NCBI RefSeq assembly: GCF_002043095.1
Contig: NZ_MVOC01000066.1
Location: 22,247-86,246 of the forward strand
Source: Mycobacterium sp. AT1
GTDB lineage: Bacteria; Actinomycetota; Actinomycetes; Mycobacteriales; Mycobacteriaceae
Direction of reading: 5' to 3'
DNA length: 64,000 nt
The translations under genes and the position numbers were made by a program. A model generated the notes under the pieces. It had not been told where the DNA came from, ran no database searches, and was given only the letters and a program-made list of their open reading frames with translations. Position 1 is the stretch's first letter. Each line of letters opens with the position of its first letter. Shown one piece after another: positions 8,358-16,339 of the stretch.

Positions 8358-8849
8358 ATGACTTCCTCGGCCGCGGTGGACACCGACCCGCTGGCGCTCG
8401 AACGCCAGGTCTGCTTCGCGTTGGCCGTCACCAACCGTGCCGTCCTGGCCGTCTACCGACCGCTGCTGGAACCGCTCGGCCTGACCCACCCCCAGTACCT
8501 GGTGATGCTGGCGCTCTGGGATCACCAGAAGTCGGCGTCGGGGGAGGCGCCCGCCCTGTCGGTGAAGCGGATCGCCACGGCGCTGCAGCTGGACTCGGCC
8601 ACCTTGTCGCCGATGCTCAAGCGCCTCGAGGCCATTGGCCTGGTCACCCGTAAGAGAAATGCGGTCGACGAGCGCGCCACCGACGTCGAGCTGACCCCGG
8701 CCGGCGCCGCCCTACGGGCGCAGGCCCTGAACATTCCGCCCGCGGTCGTCGCGCGACTCGGGGTGGACATGCCCGAGCTGGAAGAACTTCACCGCGTCCT
8801 GACGCGAATCAACGTGGCCGCGTTGGCGGCCGGCGCGCTCGACGCCTGA
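8358..8849 (+). CDS. MarR-family regulator, OhrR-like
   Basis: 163 residues with a central winged helix (ALSVKRIATALQLDSATLSPMLKRLEAIGLVTRKRNAVDERATDVELTPAG, cited in part). Near the N-terminus, QVCFALAV places Cys19 where OhrR peroxide sensors have their reactive Cys, and Tyr38 and Tyr51 sit where OhrR uses tyrosines to stabilise it. This suggests organic-hydroperoxide sensing by one Cys. No ohr peroxidase gene is adjacent, which is unusual for OhrR; the next gene is a DUF5313 membrane protein. An upstream palindrome suggests autorepression. MarR assignment is firm, OhrR function is inferred. Confidence 0.88.
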   Translation: MTSSAAVDTDPLALERQVCFALAVTNRAVLAVYRPLLEPLGLTHPQYLVMLALWDHQKSASGEAPALSVKRIATALQLDSATLSPMLKRLEAIGLVTRKRNAVDERATDVELTPAGAALRAQALNIPPAVVARLGVDMPELEELHRVLTRINVAALAAGALDA

Positions 8850-8869
8850 ACCGAAAGATGGGAGCCACC

Positions 8870-9286
8870 ATGAACGACGCCCGACCGACGCCATTGCAAT
8901 ACGTCGCCTACTCCTACGGGAAGCGCCTGCCACCGTCCATGCGCAACTGGGTGGCCGAGGACCTCGCCGGCGAGGGCGCGGTTCGCAGGCACGTCCTGCG
9001 GATGGCCATCCCGCCGCTGCTGGTGCTCGCCCCGCTGTGGCTGCTGCCCGCGTCGCTGTACGTCCACCTGGAGATGACGGCGCCGATCTACATCTGGGCC
9101 ATCCTGATGTCGCTGGCGCTGAACAAGGTGTGGCGACGACACCGCCTCGTGCAGCACGACCTGGACCCGACATTGGTCGACGCGCTCAGGCGCCGCAAGG
9201 ACTCCCGGCTTCACGAGGACTACGCCGCGCGCTTCGGTCCTCGGCCCGATTCCGCGAAGTGGCAGTCCAACAGCAGCCCGTTCTAG
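8870..9286 (+). CDS. DUF5313-family membrane protein
   Basis: 138 residues from ATG 8870, chosen over 8858 because the conserved part starts at PTPLQYVAYSYGKRLP and GATGGGAG lies just ahead. Two hydrophobic helices (about residues 44-62 and 66-84) are followed by a basic cytoplasmic tail. The pattern YxYGxxLPxxMxxWV near the N-terminus and the twin helices match a small actinobacterial membrane family of unknown function. It lies 20 bp after the MarR gene in the same direction and probably shares its transcript, so it may respond to the same oxidant signal. Confidence 0.75.
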   Translation: MNDARPTPLQYVAYSYGKRLPPSMRNWVAEDLAGEGAVRRHVLRMAIPPLLVLAPLWLLPASLYVHLEMTAPIYIWAILMSLALNKVWRRHRLVQHDLDPTLVDALRRRKDSRLHEDYAARFGPRPDSAKWQSNSSPF

Positions 9287-9325
9287 GCGCGGTTGAAGTT
9301 CGGTCGGCCGGGGCATCTGATTCTC

Positions 9326-9472
9326 ATGGCCGAGAAGCACGAGAAGAACGACGATCACACCGACGCGGCGGACCCGCCGCCGGGACCGGCCGACCACGGT
9401 CGCAGCGGCGGCATGGCCACCCGCGAGGTGGCCCCGGACGTCGTGAAGCGGTCGGACGAATCGGCTGACTGA
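9326..9472 (+). CDS. Small hydrophilic hypothetical protein
   Basis: A 48-residue frame beginning MAEKHEKNDD, rich in Asp, Glu, Lys, His and Pro, with no hydrophobic segment. It has codon use like its neighbours and lies 39 bp after the DUF5313 gene in the same direction. The upstream GGGGCATCTGATTCTC gives only a weak ribosome site. Small charged proteins of this kind are common in mycobacteria. Nothing shows a function, and it may not be expressed. Confidence 0.4.
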   Translation: MAEKHEKNDDHTDAADPPPGPADHGRSGGMATREVAPDVVKRSDESAD

Positions 9473-9512
9473 TGGCTGAGGGCCACCAGGCCCACGGCGT
9501 CGCAGGCGTAGC

Positions 9513-10184
9513 TCAGCGTCCCGCCGCGACGGCGATTCGTCCGGCGACCTCGGCGGCGATGCTCAGCGTCGAGGGATCGTCGGACGGTTCGTAGCGGTCG
9601 CCGGCCGAGTCGTAGCGCGCACCGGCGATCGAGCCGTGGTCGGCGTCGAGCTCCACGACCTCTGCGGGCCAACCGCATTCGCCGAGCCGCGCCGCGAACG
9701 TCGTCGAGACGGTGATGGGTACGACGTCGTCGTGCAGGCCGTGCAGCAGCGTGAAGGACCCGGTCGGTCCGCCGTCGAGACCGTCGGCCAGATTTGCGCC
9801 CGAGATCGGGTCGGTGGCACCGAAGGCGCCGGCGAGGCACACGGTGTGGCCGACGCGCATGCCGATGGCATCAGACTGGATCGTCAGCCCCGCCGCGGCG
9901 AGACCTCCCATCGACCACCCGACCACCACCAGATCGTCGGCATTGGTGGCACTGTCCCGCGCAAACGCTGCCGAACCGAGCAGGTCGGAGCGGCCGCCGT
10001 CGTCGGCGTGGGAGTTCCAGTCCGGGACCACGACGGCGAGGCGATGCCCGGCGATCGCCACGGCGAGTGGCCGTAGCGCGGCCTTGGAATCGGTCTGCAT
10101 CCCGTGCCACAGCAGCACGGTGGGGTTTGACGGGTCGCCGTACAGGTCGACCGAACGCCCCGGCGAGTATTCGACGGTCTTCAT
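9513..10184 (-). CDS. Alpha/beta-hydrolase (dienelactone-hydrolase-like)
   Basis: 223 residues. VLLWHGM is the oxyanion strand, VVGWSMGG the nucleophile elbow (Ser), HDDVVP supplies the acid, and DADHGS the catalytic His, so the triad is complete in a short, cap-less fold. It is the last of three minus-strand genes with an LLM flavin oxidoreductase and a SnoaL-like protein (18-bp gap to the latter). This suggests hydrolysis of an ester, lactone or enol made by the upstream oxygenase. The substrate is unknown. Confidence 0.85.
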   Translation of the reverse strand: MKTVEYSPGRSVDLYGDPSNPTVLLWHGMQTDSKAALRPLAVAIAGHRLAVVVPDWNSHADDGGRSDLLGSAAFARDSATNADDLVVVGWSMGGLAAAGLTIQSDAIGMRVGHTVCLAGAFGATDPISGANLADGLDGGPTGSFTLLHGLHDDVVPITVSTTFAARLGECGWPAEVVELDADHGSIAGARYDSAGDRYEPSDDPSTLSIAAEVAGRIAVAAGR

Positions 10185-10202
10185 GGGGGTGGTGTTCCCC
10201 GC

Positions 10203-10766
10203 TCAGCGAAGACCAAGCAGCGAGAAGAATTGGTGCGACGGGTCGTTCGGGCCGGGGCTGCCGCGCGGGGTGTCCCTGGTGATCGGGTGACCGAACTCCA
10301 CCGGCGACGGATCGTCGACGCGTGCCCAGTCGGTGACGATGGTCCGCTCGGAGATCCGCCACGTGCCGTCGCGCTTGCCGTACTTGTCGAGATAGCGGCC
10401 GCCGACGGTGACGTCGACGTCGCGGGCACCCGCGATCAGCGTGTGGGTCGCGACGGTGTAGATCTCACCTTCGGCCGTGTCCCCGTTGACGGCGAAGGTC
10501 ACGGTGGTGACGTGGTGCTGCATCGACCGGAGGTGGGGTCTCGCGGCGGCGAGCCCGCCGATGAAGTCGTCGACCGATCCGCCCGAGAACGTGCCGTGGG
10601 CGTCGGTGGCGTCGTGGTGATAGAGGTCCCTCAGCGCGTCGAGGTCACCGCGGTCGACGGCGCGGCAGTAGGCGTGGACGAGCCGTCTGAGCTGATGCTC
10701 GTCGAGCATTTCCTGCAGGAGTGGATCCACCGCGTCAGATCTGCTTGGCGGATTGTTCGGCGGCAT
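10203..10766 (-). CDS. SnoaL/NTF2-like fold protein
   Basis: 187 residues. The helix LRRLVHAYCRAVDRGDLDALRDLYHHDATDAHG followed by the QHHVTTVTFAVNGDTAEGE sheet and the W-R-I-SERTIV strand (cited in parts) is the cone-shaped NTF2/SnoaL-like pattern with conserved Tyr, Asp and His around the pocket. Relatives are isomerases, dehydratases or ring-forming enzymes. Its 5' end overlaps the stop of the LLM oxidoreductase gene by 32 bp, so the two are translationally coupled. A role in processing the oxygenase product is inferred. A later start is possible because the first 17 residues are Pro/Asn-rich. Confidence 0.8.
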   Translation of the reverse strand: MPPNNPPSRSDAVDPLLQEMLDEHQLRRLVHAYCRAVDRGDLDALRDLYHHDATDAHGTFSGGSVDDFIGGLAAARPHLRSMQHHVTTVTFAVNGDTAEGEIYTVATHTLIAGARDVDVTVGGRYLDKYGKRDGTWRISERTIVTDWARVDDPSPVEFGHPITRDTPRGSPGPNDPSHQFFSLLGLR

Positions 10767-11889
10767 GGTCCTCGATCGCCTTGCCGATCGCGTGCGCGGC
10801 GCGGTCCATGAACTCCGTCCCGCTGGAGAGCACCCAGTCCCGGGAGGCGACCGGGGCGGTGAGTTGACCGGTGAAGTGCGGCATCACGTACTCGGCGAAG
10901 AGCTCGTAACTCCTGAGCTTCGCCGCGGGTGGCGCCCAGTCGTGGTCGAAGAGCAGGAACGCCCCGAAGCCGCCGTCGCTCGCCTCGACGAGTTCGGAGA
11001 TCTTGGCCACCGCGTCCTCGGGCGTCCCGATGACCGCGAAACCGGACTGCCGGTTGTTGGCGAGGATCTCGGCGACGGTGTCACCCTGCACCGGTCCGGC
11101 GGGCAGCAGATGCTTGAAGTACTGCGAGAACTCGACGATGCCGTGTTCGACGTCGCGCTCGGCCTGCTCGCGGGTCTCGGCCAGGTGCATCGGGCCGACG
11201 AGGCGCCACTTCGACCGATCGGCGACGTGACCATGCTCCAGGGCGACGTCCTCCCACGTCTTCCAGTGTTGGGCAAGCAGATCCATGCCTTGGCGCGCCG
11301 TCGCGGCGATCGACAACATGCCGACGCCGTGCCTGCCTGCGCCGCGTGGTCCGGTCGGTGAGAACGACGCCGCCACCGCAACGTCGAAACATGGCTCGCT
11401 GTAAGGCTTCAACTGAAGGCGCGCGTCCTGAAGGGTGAAGCCGTCGGTGTGCATGGTCACCGTTTCGCCGCGCAGCAGTCGCATGATCGCGTCGAGGCTC
11501 TGCTCCATCCGCGGGCGTTGCGCGTCGGCGGGAATGCCGAGCATGTGGGCGTCCGAGGTCAGCTGCCCCGGCCCGCACCCAAGCATTACCCGGCCACGGG
11601 TGAGGTGATCCAGCAGGACCATCCGGTCGGCCAGCATCAGGGGATGGTGGTACGGCAACGAGCTGACGCCGGTGCCGAGTTTGATGTGCTTCGTTCGCTC
11701 GGCGGCGACACCGATGAAGACCTCGGGGGAGGAGATGATCTCGAACCCGGCGGAGTGATGTTCGCCGATCCACGCCTCGGCGAACCCGAGGCGGTCCATC
11801 GCCACGATCAGATCGAGGTCCCGTTCGATGGCGAGCGTCGGGTTTTGCCCGACCGGGTGGAAGGGGGCCATGAAGTTTCCGAAGCGCAT
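10735..11889 (-). CDS. LLM-class flavin-dependent oxidoreductase (luciferase-like monooxygenase)
   Basis: 384 residues from ATG 11889. The fold-defining start MRFGNFMAPF and the blocks AMDRLGFAEAWIGEHHS, TGVSSLPYHHPLMLADRM and GCGPGQLTSDAHMLG are those of bacterial luciferase-like monooxygenases of the LimB/alkane-monooxygenase type. These use reduced flavin from a separate reductase to oxygenate or Baeyer-Villiger-oxidise small hydrophobic substrates. It is first in a minus-strand operon with a SnoaL-like protein and a hydrolase. The frame is open for a further 121 codons upstream, but that part has no family similarity and was excluded. Substrate unknown. Confidence 0.9.
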   Translation of the reverse strand: MRFGNFMAPFHPVGQNPTLAIERDLDLIVAMDRLGFAEAWIGEHHSAGFEIISSPEVFIGVAAERTKHIKLGTGVSSLPYHHPLMLADRMVLLDHLTRGRVMLGCGPGQLTSDAHMLGIPADAQRPRMEQSLDAIMRLLRGETVTMHTDGFTLQDARLQLKPYSEPCFDVAVAASFSPTGPRGAGRHGVGMLSIAATARQGMDLLAQHWKTWEDVALEHGHVADRSKWRLVGPMHLAETREQAERDVEHGIVEFSQYFKHLLPAGPVQGDTVAEILANNRQSGFAVIGTPEDAVAKISELVEASDGGFGAFLLFDHDWAPPAAKLRSYELFAEYVMPHFTGQLTAPVASRDWVLSSGTEFMDRAAHAIGKAIEDHAAEQSAKQI

Positions 11890-12081
11890 CGGCCCATTCT
11901 TGCCCGACGGCAGTGGCCTCACGTGCGGTTTCGGGCTGGCCGGATGCGCTCGGCGTTTCAACGTCGTTGCTGGCGGTAACGCGAGACGGTGACGAAATTC
12001 GGCCAGGTCCCTCAAGTTCACCCGTCGTCCAACTTTGCCGTCGACACTGTGCAGGTGCTCGCATCGATCAGGACGGCCTTC

Positions 12082-12978
12082 GTGCGTCTGACAGCCATCG
12101 CATCCGTTCTCGGCTGCGCCCTCTTCGGATTCGTCGCGACCGCGTCGGCGGGCGACTTCCGGGGTGACATGTCGTTCGGCGGGCTGCAGCGGACCTACCT
12201 GGTGCACGCCCCAAGTGGTGTCGACCGGCCCGCGGGGCTGGTGGTCAACCTGCACGGTGCCGGTAGCGACGCAGCGGCGCAGGCAGCCAGCACGAACTAC
12301 GCCGCAGCGGCCGACGCACTCGGCTTCGTCGTCGCCTACCCCGACGGCATCGATCAGAGCTGGGCCGACGGACGCGGTGCGTCGATCCCGGATCGGCAGG
12401 GCGTCGACGACGTCGGGTTCCTGACGGCGTTGGTCGACCGACTCGTCCGCGACTACGGCATTCCGCCGGGGCGAGTCTTCGCCACCGGAATGTCGGCGGG
12501 CGGCTTCATGGCCACCCGGCTGGCGTGCGACCGGGCCGACGTCTTTTCGGCAGTGGCGCCGGTGGCGGCCACGCTGGGGTCAGGCGTTGCCTGCAATCCG
12601 TCCCGCCCGGTGTCGATGCTGGCCTTCAGCGGCACCGCCGATCCCGTCGTGCCCTTCGCCGGCGGTGGCATGGTGGGCCGCGGCGGACCCAGCGACATCC
12701 TCGCCGCGCCTGCCTTGTCGGCACGCTTCCGCGACGTCGACCGCTGCGCGAGTGCGCCGGTCGAGGACGAGTTGCCGAGCGCCGGTGACGGTACGTCGGT
12801 GCGACGGTTCAGCGCGATCGGATGTGCCGACGGCACCGCCGTCGTCCTGCTGCAGATCAACGGCGGCGGGCACACCTGGCCCACCGGCAACTTCACCCTG
12901 CCGGGCGCGGGGCTGACCACCACGGCGACCAACGCGTCGCTGGCCAGCGCGCAGTTCTTCGCCGCCCACGGCAGGTAG
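12082..12978 (+). CDS. Secreted PHB-depolymerase-family esterase (LpqC/feruloyl-esterase-like)
   Basis: 298 residues from GTG 12082, giving a normal signal peptide (MRLTAIASVLGCALFGFVATASA) and an AGGA at a good distance. A frame from 11989 would add 31 residues before it. The mature enzyme has LVVNLHGAGSD (oxyanion hole), FATGMSAGGFMA (nucleophile Ser), GTADPVVPF (Asp) and NGGGHTWP (His), the arrangement of esterase-PHB-depolymerase proteins. Members release hydroxybutyrate or aromatic acids from polymers outside the cell. No lipobox Cys is present at the cleavage site, so secretion rather than lipid anchoring is expected. Confidence 0.85.
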   Translation: MRLTAIASVLGCALFGFVATASAGDFRGDMSFGGLQRTYLVHAPSGVDRPAGLVVNLHGAGSDAAAQAASTNYAAAADALGFVVAYPDGIDQSWADGRGASIPDRQGVDDVGFLTALVDRLVRDYGIPPGRVFATGMSAGGFMATRLACDRADVFSAVAPVAATLGSGVACNPSRPVSMLAFSGTADPVVPFAGGGMVGRGGPSDILAAPALSARFRDVDRCASAPVEDELPSAGDGTSVRRFSAIGCADGTAVVLLQINGGGHTWPTGNFTLPGAGLTTTATNASLASAQFFAAHGR

Positions 12979-12984
12979 GGCGGT

Positions 12985-13491
12985 TTAGGACTCCGTGATC
13001 GACGCGGCCAGGGCAGCGAGTTTCGTGTCGAGTGCGACGGCGGCCTCGAGCAGCGGCGGGTTGGGTTCGACGACCATCAACGAGGACGGGCGGACGTAGG
13101 TCAGGGCGCTGCGGTCGCCGTCTTCCTCGGTGAGCAGAAGCTCGACCGGCGCGAACAGGCCCGCCGTGACGTCGTGTCGAATCATCGTGATGGCGATCAG
13201 CGGGTTGCCGACGATCACGCGCAGCACCTGACGGTCGATCCCGGCCTTCGTGATCCACCCACCGTGGTCGAAGGACCCGAAGAGCATGAAGCCGTGGGGT
13301 CCGACGTGGTCTTGGACTTCGCGTTCGTAGGACGCCCAGTCGTCGTGCCGCTCGGCGATGGCCTCGATCGGCACGGGCTGGCGGCCGACGTCGGCCATCA
13401 GCGCGTCGACCAGCGAGGAGAAGCTCCTCGTGCTGTCGAAGCGCAATCGCACCCCGGTGAAGGGGATCTCCACTCCGGTCATGTCGGCCAC
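12985..13491 (-). CDS. DUF302-domain protein
   Basis: 168 residues. RLRFDSTRSFSSLVDALMADVG and the later GFMLFGSFDHGGWI and YVRPSSLMVVEPNPPLLEAA segments match the DUF302 fold (a small alpha/beta domain found alone in many bacteria). No signal peptide, membrane helix or metal-binding Cys/His pair is present, so it is cytosolic. Function unknown. It is convergent with the esterase gene (6-bp gap) and divergent from the LOG-family gene, with an AT-rich bidirectional promoter region between. Confidence 0.75.
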   Translation of the reverse strand: MADMTGVEIPFTGVRLRFDSTRSFSSLVDALMADVGRQPVPIEAIAERHDDWASYEREVQDHVGPHGFMLFGSFDHGGWITKAGIDRQVLRVIVGNPLIAITMIRHDVTAGLFAPVELLLTEEDGDRSALTYVRPSSLMVVEPNPPLLEAAVALDTKLAALAASITES

Positions 13492-13522
13492 CTCTCGTTC
13501 TCTCGTTCGTCGTGCCTCATCT

Positions 13523-13542
13523 GAGTATAGTAAACAATATTC
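13523..13542. promoter_or_regulatory. AT-rich imperfect inverted repeat in a divergent promoter
   Basis: GAGTATA and ATATTC flank AGTAAACA in a 20-bp AT-rich element between the DUF302 and LOG genes. It contains TATAGT on the plus strand and TACTAT on the minus strand, both good -10 candidates, so it may serve both genes and be bound by one repressor. The binding protein is not identified. Confidence 0.4.
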
Positions 13543-13579
13543 AGCTGTGAGTCTGGTGTATGCCCGTCATACTGGGCCC

Positions 13580-14119
13580 GTGAAGATCTGTGTCTTCCTC
13601 TCCGCCGCCGACCTCGACGAGCGGTACACCACCCCGGCCCGTGAGTTCGGCGAGCTGATCGGGGCGGGCGGCCACACGCTGGTTTGGGGTGGCTCCGACA
13701 CCGGGCTGATGAAGGTCGTCGCCGACGGCGTGCACGCCTCCGGGGGCCGGCTGGTGGGCGTTTCCGTCGAGTTCCTCCGCGCCAAGGCCAGGGCCGATGC
13801 CGACGAGATGGTGTTCGCCGCCGACCTCGCCGAACGAAAGGCGTTGCTGCTGGCCGGATGTGACGCCGTCGTGGTGATGGTCGGCGGACTGGGGACACTC
13901 GACGAGGCGACCGAGATCCTGGAACTTCGCAAGCACGGCTTTCACGACAAGCCGGTGGTGCTGCTCAACACCGCTGGCTTCTACGACGGGCTCGCCAAGC
14001 AACTCGCGAGGATGGACGCCGACGGATTCCTGCCGATCCCGTCGGCCGACCTGGTCTACGTCGCACCCGATGCGGCGAGCGCACTCGCCCATCTCGAGGA
14101 GTCCGTCGACGCGCCGTGA
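13580..14119 (+). CDS. LOG-family / SLOG Rossmann-fold protein (possible nucleotide 5'-monophosphate phosphoribohydrolase)
   Basis: 179 residues from GTG 13580; the frame is open farther upstream but similarity begins at VKICVFLSAA. LVWGGSDTGLMKVVADG and VVVMVGGLGTLDEATEILELRKHGF are the two signature blocks. The canonical motif is PGGxGTxxE; here the Pro is Val (VGGLGTLDE) while Gly-Gly, Thr and Glu are kept. LOG enzymes hydrolyse cytokinin riboside or other nucleoside 5'-monophosphates. The altered motif leaves activity uncertain, so other SLOG ligand-binding roles are possible. Divergent from DUF302, with a LysR gene 15 bp downstream. Confidence 0.8.
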   Translation: MKICVFLSAADLDERYTTPAREFGELIGAGGHTLVWGGSDTGLMKVVADGVHASGGRLVGVSVEFLRAKARADADEMVFAADLAERKALLLAGCDAVVVMVGGLGTLDEATEILELRKHGFHDKPVVLLNTAGFYDGLAKQLARMDADGFLPIPSADLVYVAPDAASALAHLEESVDAP

Positions 14120-14134
14120 GGCTATCGTCGGGCC

Positions 14135-15016
14135 GTGCGCCTCGAGGAACTGCAGTGGTTCGTCACCCTCGCCGAGACCGAACACGTCACGGTGGCCGCC
14201 GCCGAGCTGAGGGTGAGTCAGCCGACGCTGTCCCGCGCCCTGGCCCGATTCGAGGAGCAAGCCGGCACACCCCTGTTCGACCGCGTCAACCGGCGCCTGC
14301 GGCTCAACGCCTACGGGCAGATCATGCTCGAGCACGCGCGTCGCAGTATCGCCGAAATGCAGTCGGCGGGCGATCGCATTGCCGCACTGCGAAATCCGGA
14401 CAGCGGTCGGGTGCGGCTTGCGTTCCTGCATTCGCTCGCGAGCTGGTATGTGCCGGAACAACTTCGACGGTTTCGCGATGCCGTCCCCGGGATCGGCTTC
14501 GACCTCTTCCAGGGGCCGGCGCACGAGATCACCGACCGCGTCCTCACCGGTCGAGCCGACCTGGCGATCACCGCCCCGCGCCCCGACTCCTCCGACTTCA
14601 CCTGGCGCCGGCTCTACGTCGAGCGCCTGTGCCTGGCCGTTCCACCGGGGCATCGACTCGCCACGCGAACCAGAATGCGGCTCTCGGCGGCGGCCGGGGA
14701 GCCGTTCGTGGCGTTGGCCGAGCAGTACGGGCTGCGTCAGGTCACCGACGAACTCTGCGCAGAAGAGGGGTTGACCCCGGACATCGTGTTCGAGGCCACC
14801 GAGATTCCGACGATGGAAGGGTTGGTCGCCGCCGGGTTCGGCGTCGCCGTGGTGCCGGTGCCGCGCGACGATTCGGGTTCGGCCAAGACGGTCCACGTCG
14901 CGCTGACCAATGGCGGAGCCAAGCGCGAGGTGGGGCTGGTGTGGGAGCGCGACCGCCCGTTGTCTCCGCCGGCACGAAGATTCTCGGACTTCCTCGTCGC
15001 GGCGGAGCAGTCCTGA
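14135..15016 (+). CDS. LysR-family transcriptional regulator
   Basis: 293 residues from GTG. The N-terminal winged helix (LEELQWFVTLAETEHVTVAAAELRVSQPTLSRALARFEEQAG, cited in part) is standard LysR, and the remainder is a two-lobed periplasmic-binding-protein-like effector domain (RVRLAFLHSLASWYVPEQLR... DLAITAPRPD). Same direction as, and 66 bp upstream of, an MFS transporter gene. This resembles LysR/YnfM-like transporter pairs and suggests that the regulator controls that exporter. Effector unknown. Confidence 0.9.
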   Translation: MRLEELQWFVTLAETEHVTVAAAELRVSQPTLSRALARFEEQAGTPLFDRVNRRLRLNAYGQIMLEHARRSIAEMQSAGDRIAALRNPDSGRVRLAFLHSLASWYVPEQLRRFRDAVPGIGFDLFQGPAHEITDRVLTGRADLAITAPRPDSSDFTWRRLYVERLCLAVPPGHRLATRTRMRLSAAAGEPFVALAEQYGLRQVTDELCAEEGLTPDIVFEATEIPTMEGLVAAGFGVAVVPVPRDDSGSAKTVHVALTNGGAKREVGLVWERDRPLSPPARRFSDFLVAAEQS

Positions 15017-15082
15017 GCCGCTGACGAGCAATGATGTGTTCGACGTATCAAGTTGGTCAACCACATGCATTGGACACATGGC

Positions 15083-16339
15083 ATGGGGCTTTCTACCGTG
15101 GACCGAGTGTCGATCGAACAATGCGCCGCGCCGCGATGGGTGGGTCATAGCCGCGGGTCGGCGGAGTACGGGCGACTGTTGGCCGCGCTGTTCTTCGCCG
15201 GGGTGGCGACGTTCGCGCAGCTGTACTCGCCGCAGGCGGTGCTGCCGCTCATCGCGGGCGGCCTTCAGATCGGTGCCGCGGACGCCGCGCTGACGATCTC
15301 GGCGTCGACCGTCGGATTGGCGCTCGGCGTCATTCCCTGGTCGACGTTGGCCGACCGCATCGGGCGAGTGAAGGCGATGACGATCTCGGTCAGCGTCGCC
15401 ACCACCGTCGGGCTACTGGTTCCGTTCGCGCCCACCTACGAGGCGTTGCTCGCCGGCCGCTTCGTCGAGGGCCTGTTCGTCGGTGGAGTGCCCGCCATCG
15501 CGGTCGCGTATCTGACCGAAGAGATCGACCCGGCGCACGCCGCGCGGGCCGCAGGGACATTCGTCGCAGGCACCACCATCGGCGGTCTTCTCGGCCGGCT
15601 GGTGGCCAGCCCCGTGGCGGAGTTCGCCGGCTGGCGTGGGGGAGTGTTCACCGTCGCGGTGCTGTGCGGTTGCGCCGCACTGGCATTCGTCAAGCTTGCG
15701 CCCGCACCACGCGGCTTCGTTCCCCGTCGAGGAGCAGGACCCGAGGGGACGCTCGTCCACCGGTTGGCGGCCAACCTGCGGTCGCCCCGGCAGCTCGCCC
15801 TGTTCGCCCAGGGCTTCCTGTTGATGGGCGGCTTCGTCGCGCTCTACAACTTCCTGGGGTTCCGGCTGACCGGTGCGCCGTTCTTCCTGCCGTCGTTCCT
15901 GGTCAGTCTGGTGTTCCTGGCGTACCTGGCCGGCACCTGGGCGTCGTCTCGCGCCGGGGCCGAGGCCACCCGCTTCGGCCGCAAGCGGGTGCTGCTGGTG
16001 TCCGTCGCGATCATGGTCGCCGGCGTTGCAATCACCATGAGCGACAACGTGATCGTGGTCCTGGTTGGTCTCGTCGTGGCGACGGCGGGGTTCTTCGGAG
16101 CGCATTCGATCGCCTCGGGGTGGACCGGGCAATCGGCCCCCGTCGGCAAGGCGCAGGCGTCGTCGCTCTACAACCTCTTCTACTACGCCGGCTCCAGCGT
16201 CATCGGCTGGTTCGGCGGGGTGGCCTTCGACCGGTACGGCTGGACCGCCGTCGCCACCACGATCCTGGCGTTGGCGGTCGCCGCCGCCGCCATCGCGGCG
16301 CTCGTCCTGCCGAAGGACAGCGCTAGAGCACGTCCTTGA
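15083..16339 (+). CDS. MFS transporter (YnfM-like, 12 TM)
   Basis: About 418 residues with twelve hydrophobic segments and the MFS loop signature LADRIGRVKAM after TM2. FAQLYSPQAVLPLIA in TM1 is typical of the YnfM-like drug/metabolite exporters. Start choice is uncertain: ATG 15083, GTG 15107 and an upstream GTG at 15053 are all in frame; 15083 has GGA eight bases ahead. It follows a LysR gene, its likely regulator. Its 3' end overlaps the oppositely oriented nagE by 17 bp, tail to tail. Substrate unknown. Confidence 0.85.
   Translation: MGLSTVDRVSIEQCAAPRWVGHSRGSAEYGRLLAALFFAGVATFAQLYSPQAVLPLIAGGLQIGAADAALTISASTVGLALGVIPWSTLADRIGRVKAMTISVSVATTVGLLVPFAPTYEALLAGRFVEGLFVGGVPAIAVAYLTEEIDPAHAARAAGTFVAGTTIGGLLGRLVASPVAEFAGWRGGVFTVAVLCGCAALAFVKLAPAPRGFVPRRGAGPEGTLVHRLAANLRSPRQLALFAQGFLLMGGFVALYNFLGFRLTGAPFFLPSFLVSLVFLAYLAGTWASSRAGAEATRFGRKRVLLVSVAIMVAGVAITMSDNVIVVLVGLVVATAGFFGAHSIASGWTGQSAPVGKAQASSLYNLFYYAGSSVIGWFGGVAFDRYGWTAVATTILALAVAAAAIAALVLPKDSARARP

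Noticed and set aside
13541..15148. 535-codon minus-strand frame over the LOG and LysR genes
   Set aside because: Shadow of two well-recognised plus-strand genes; composition and lack of motifs show no real protein.
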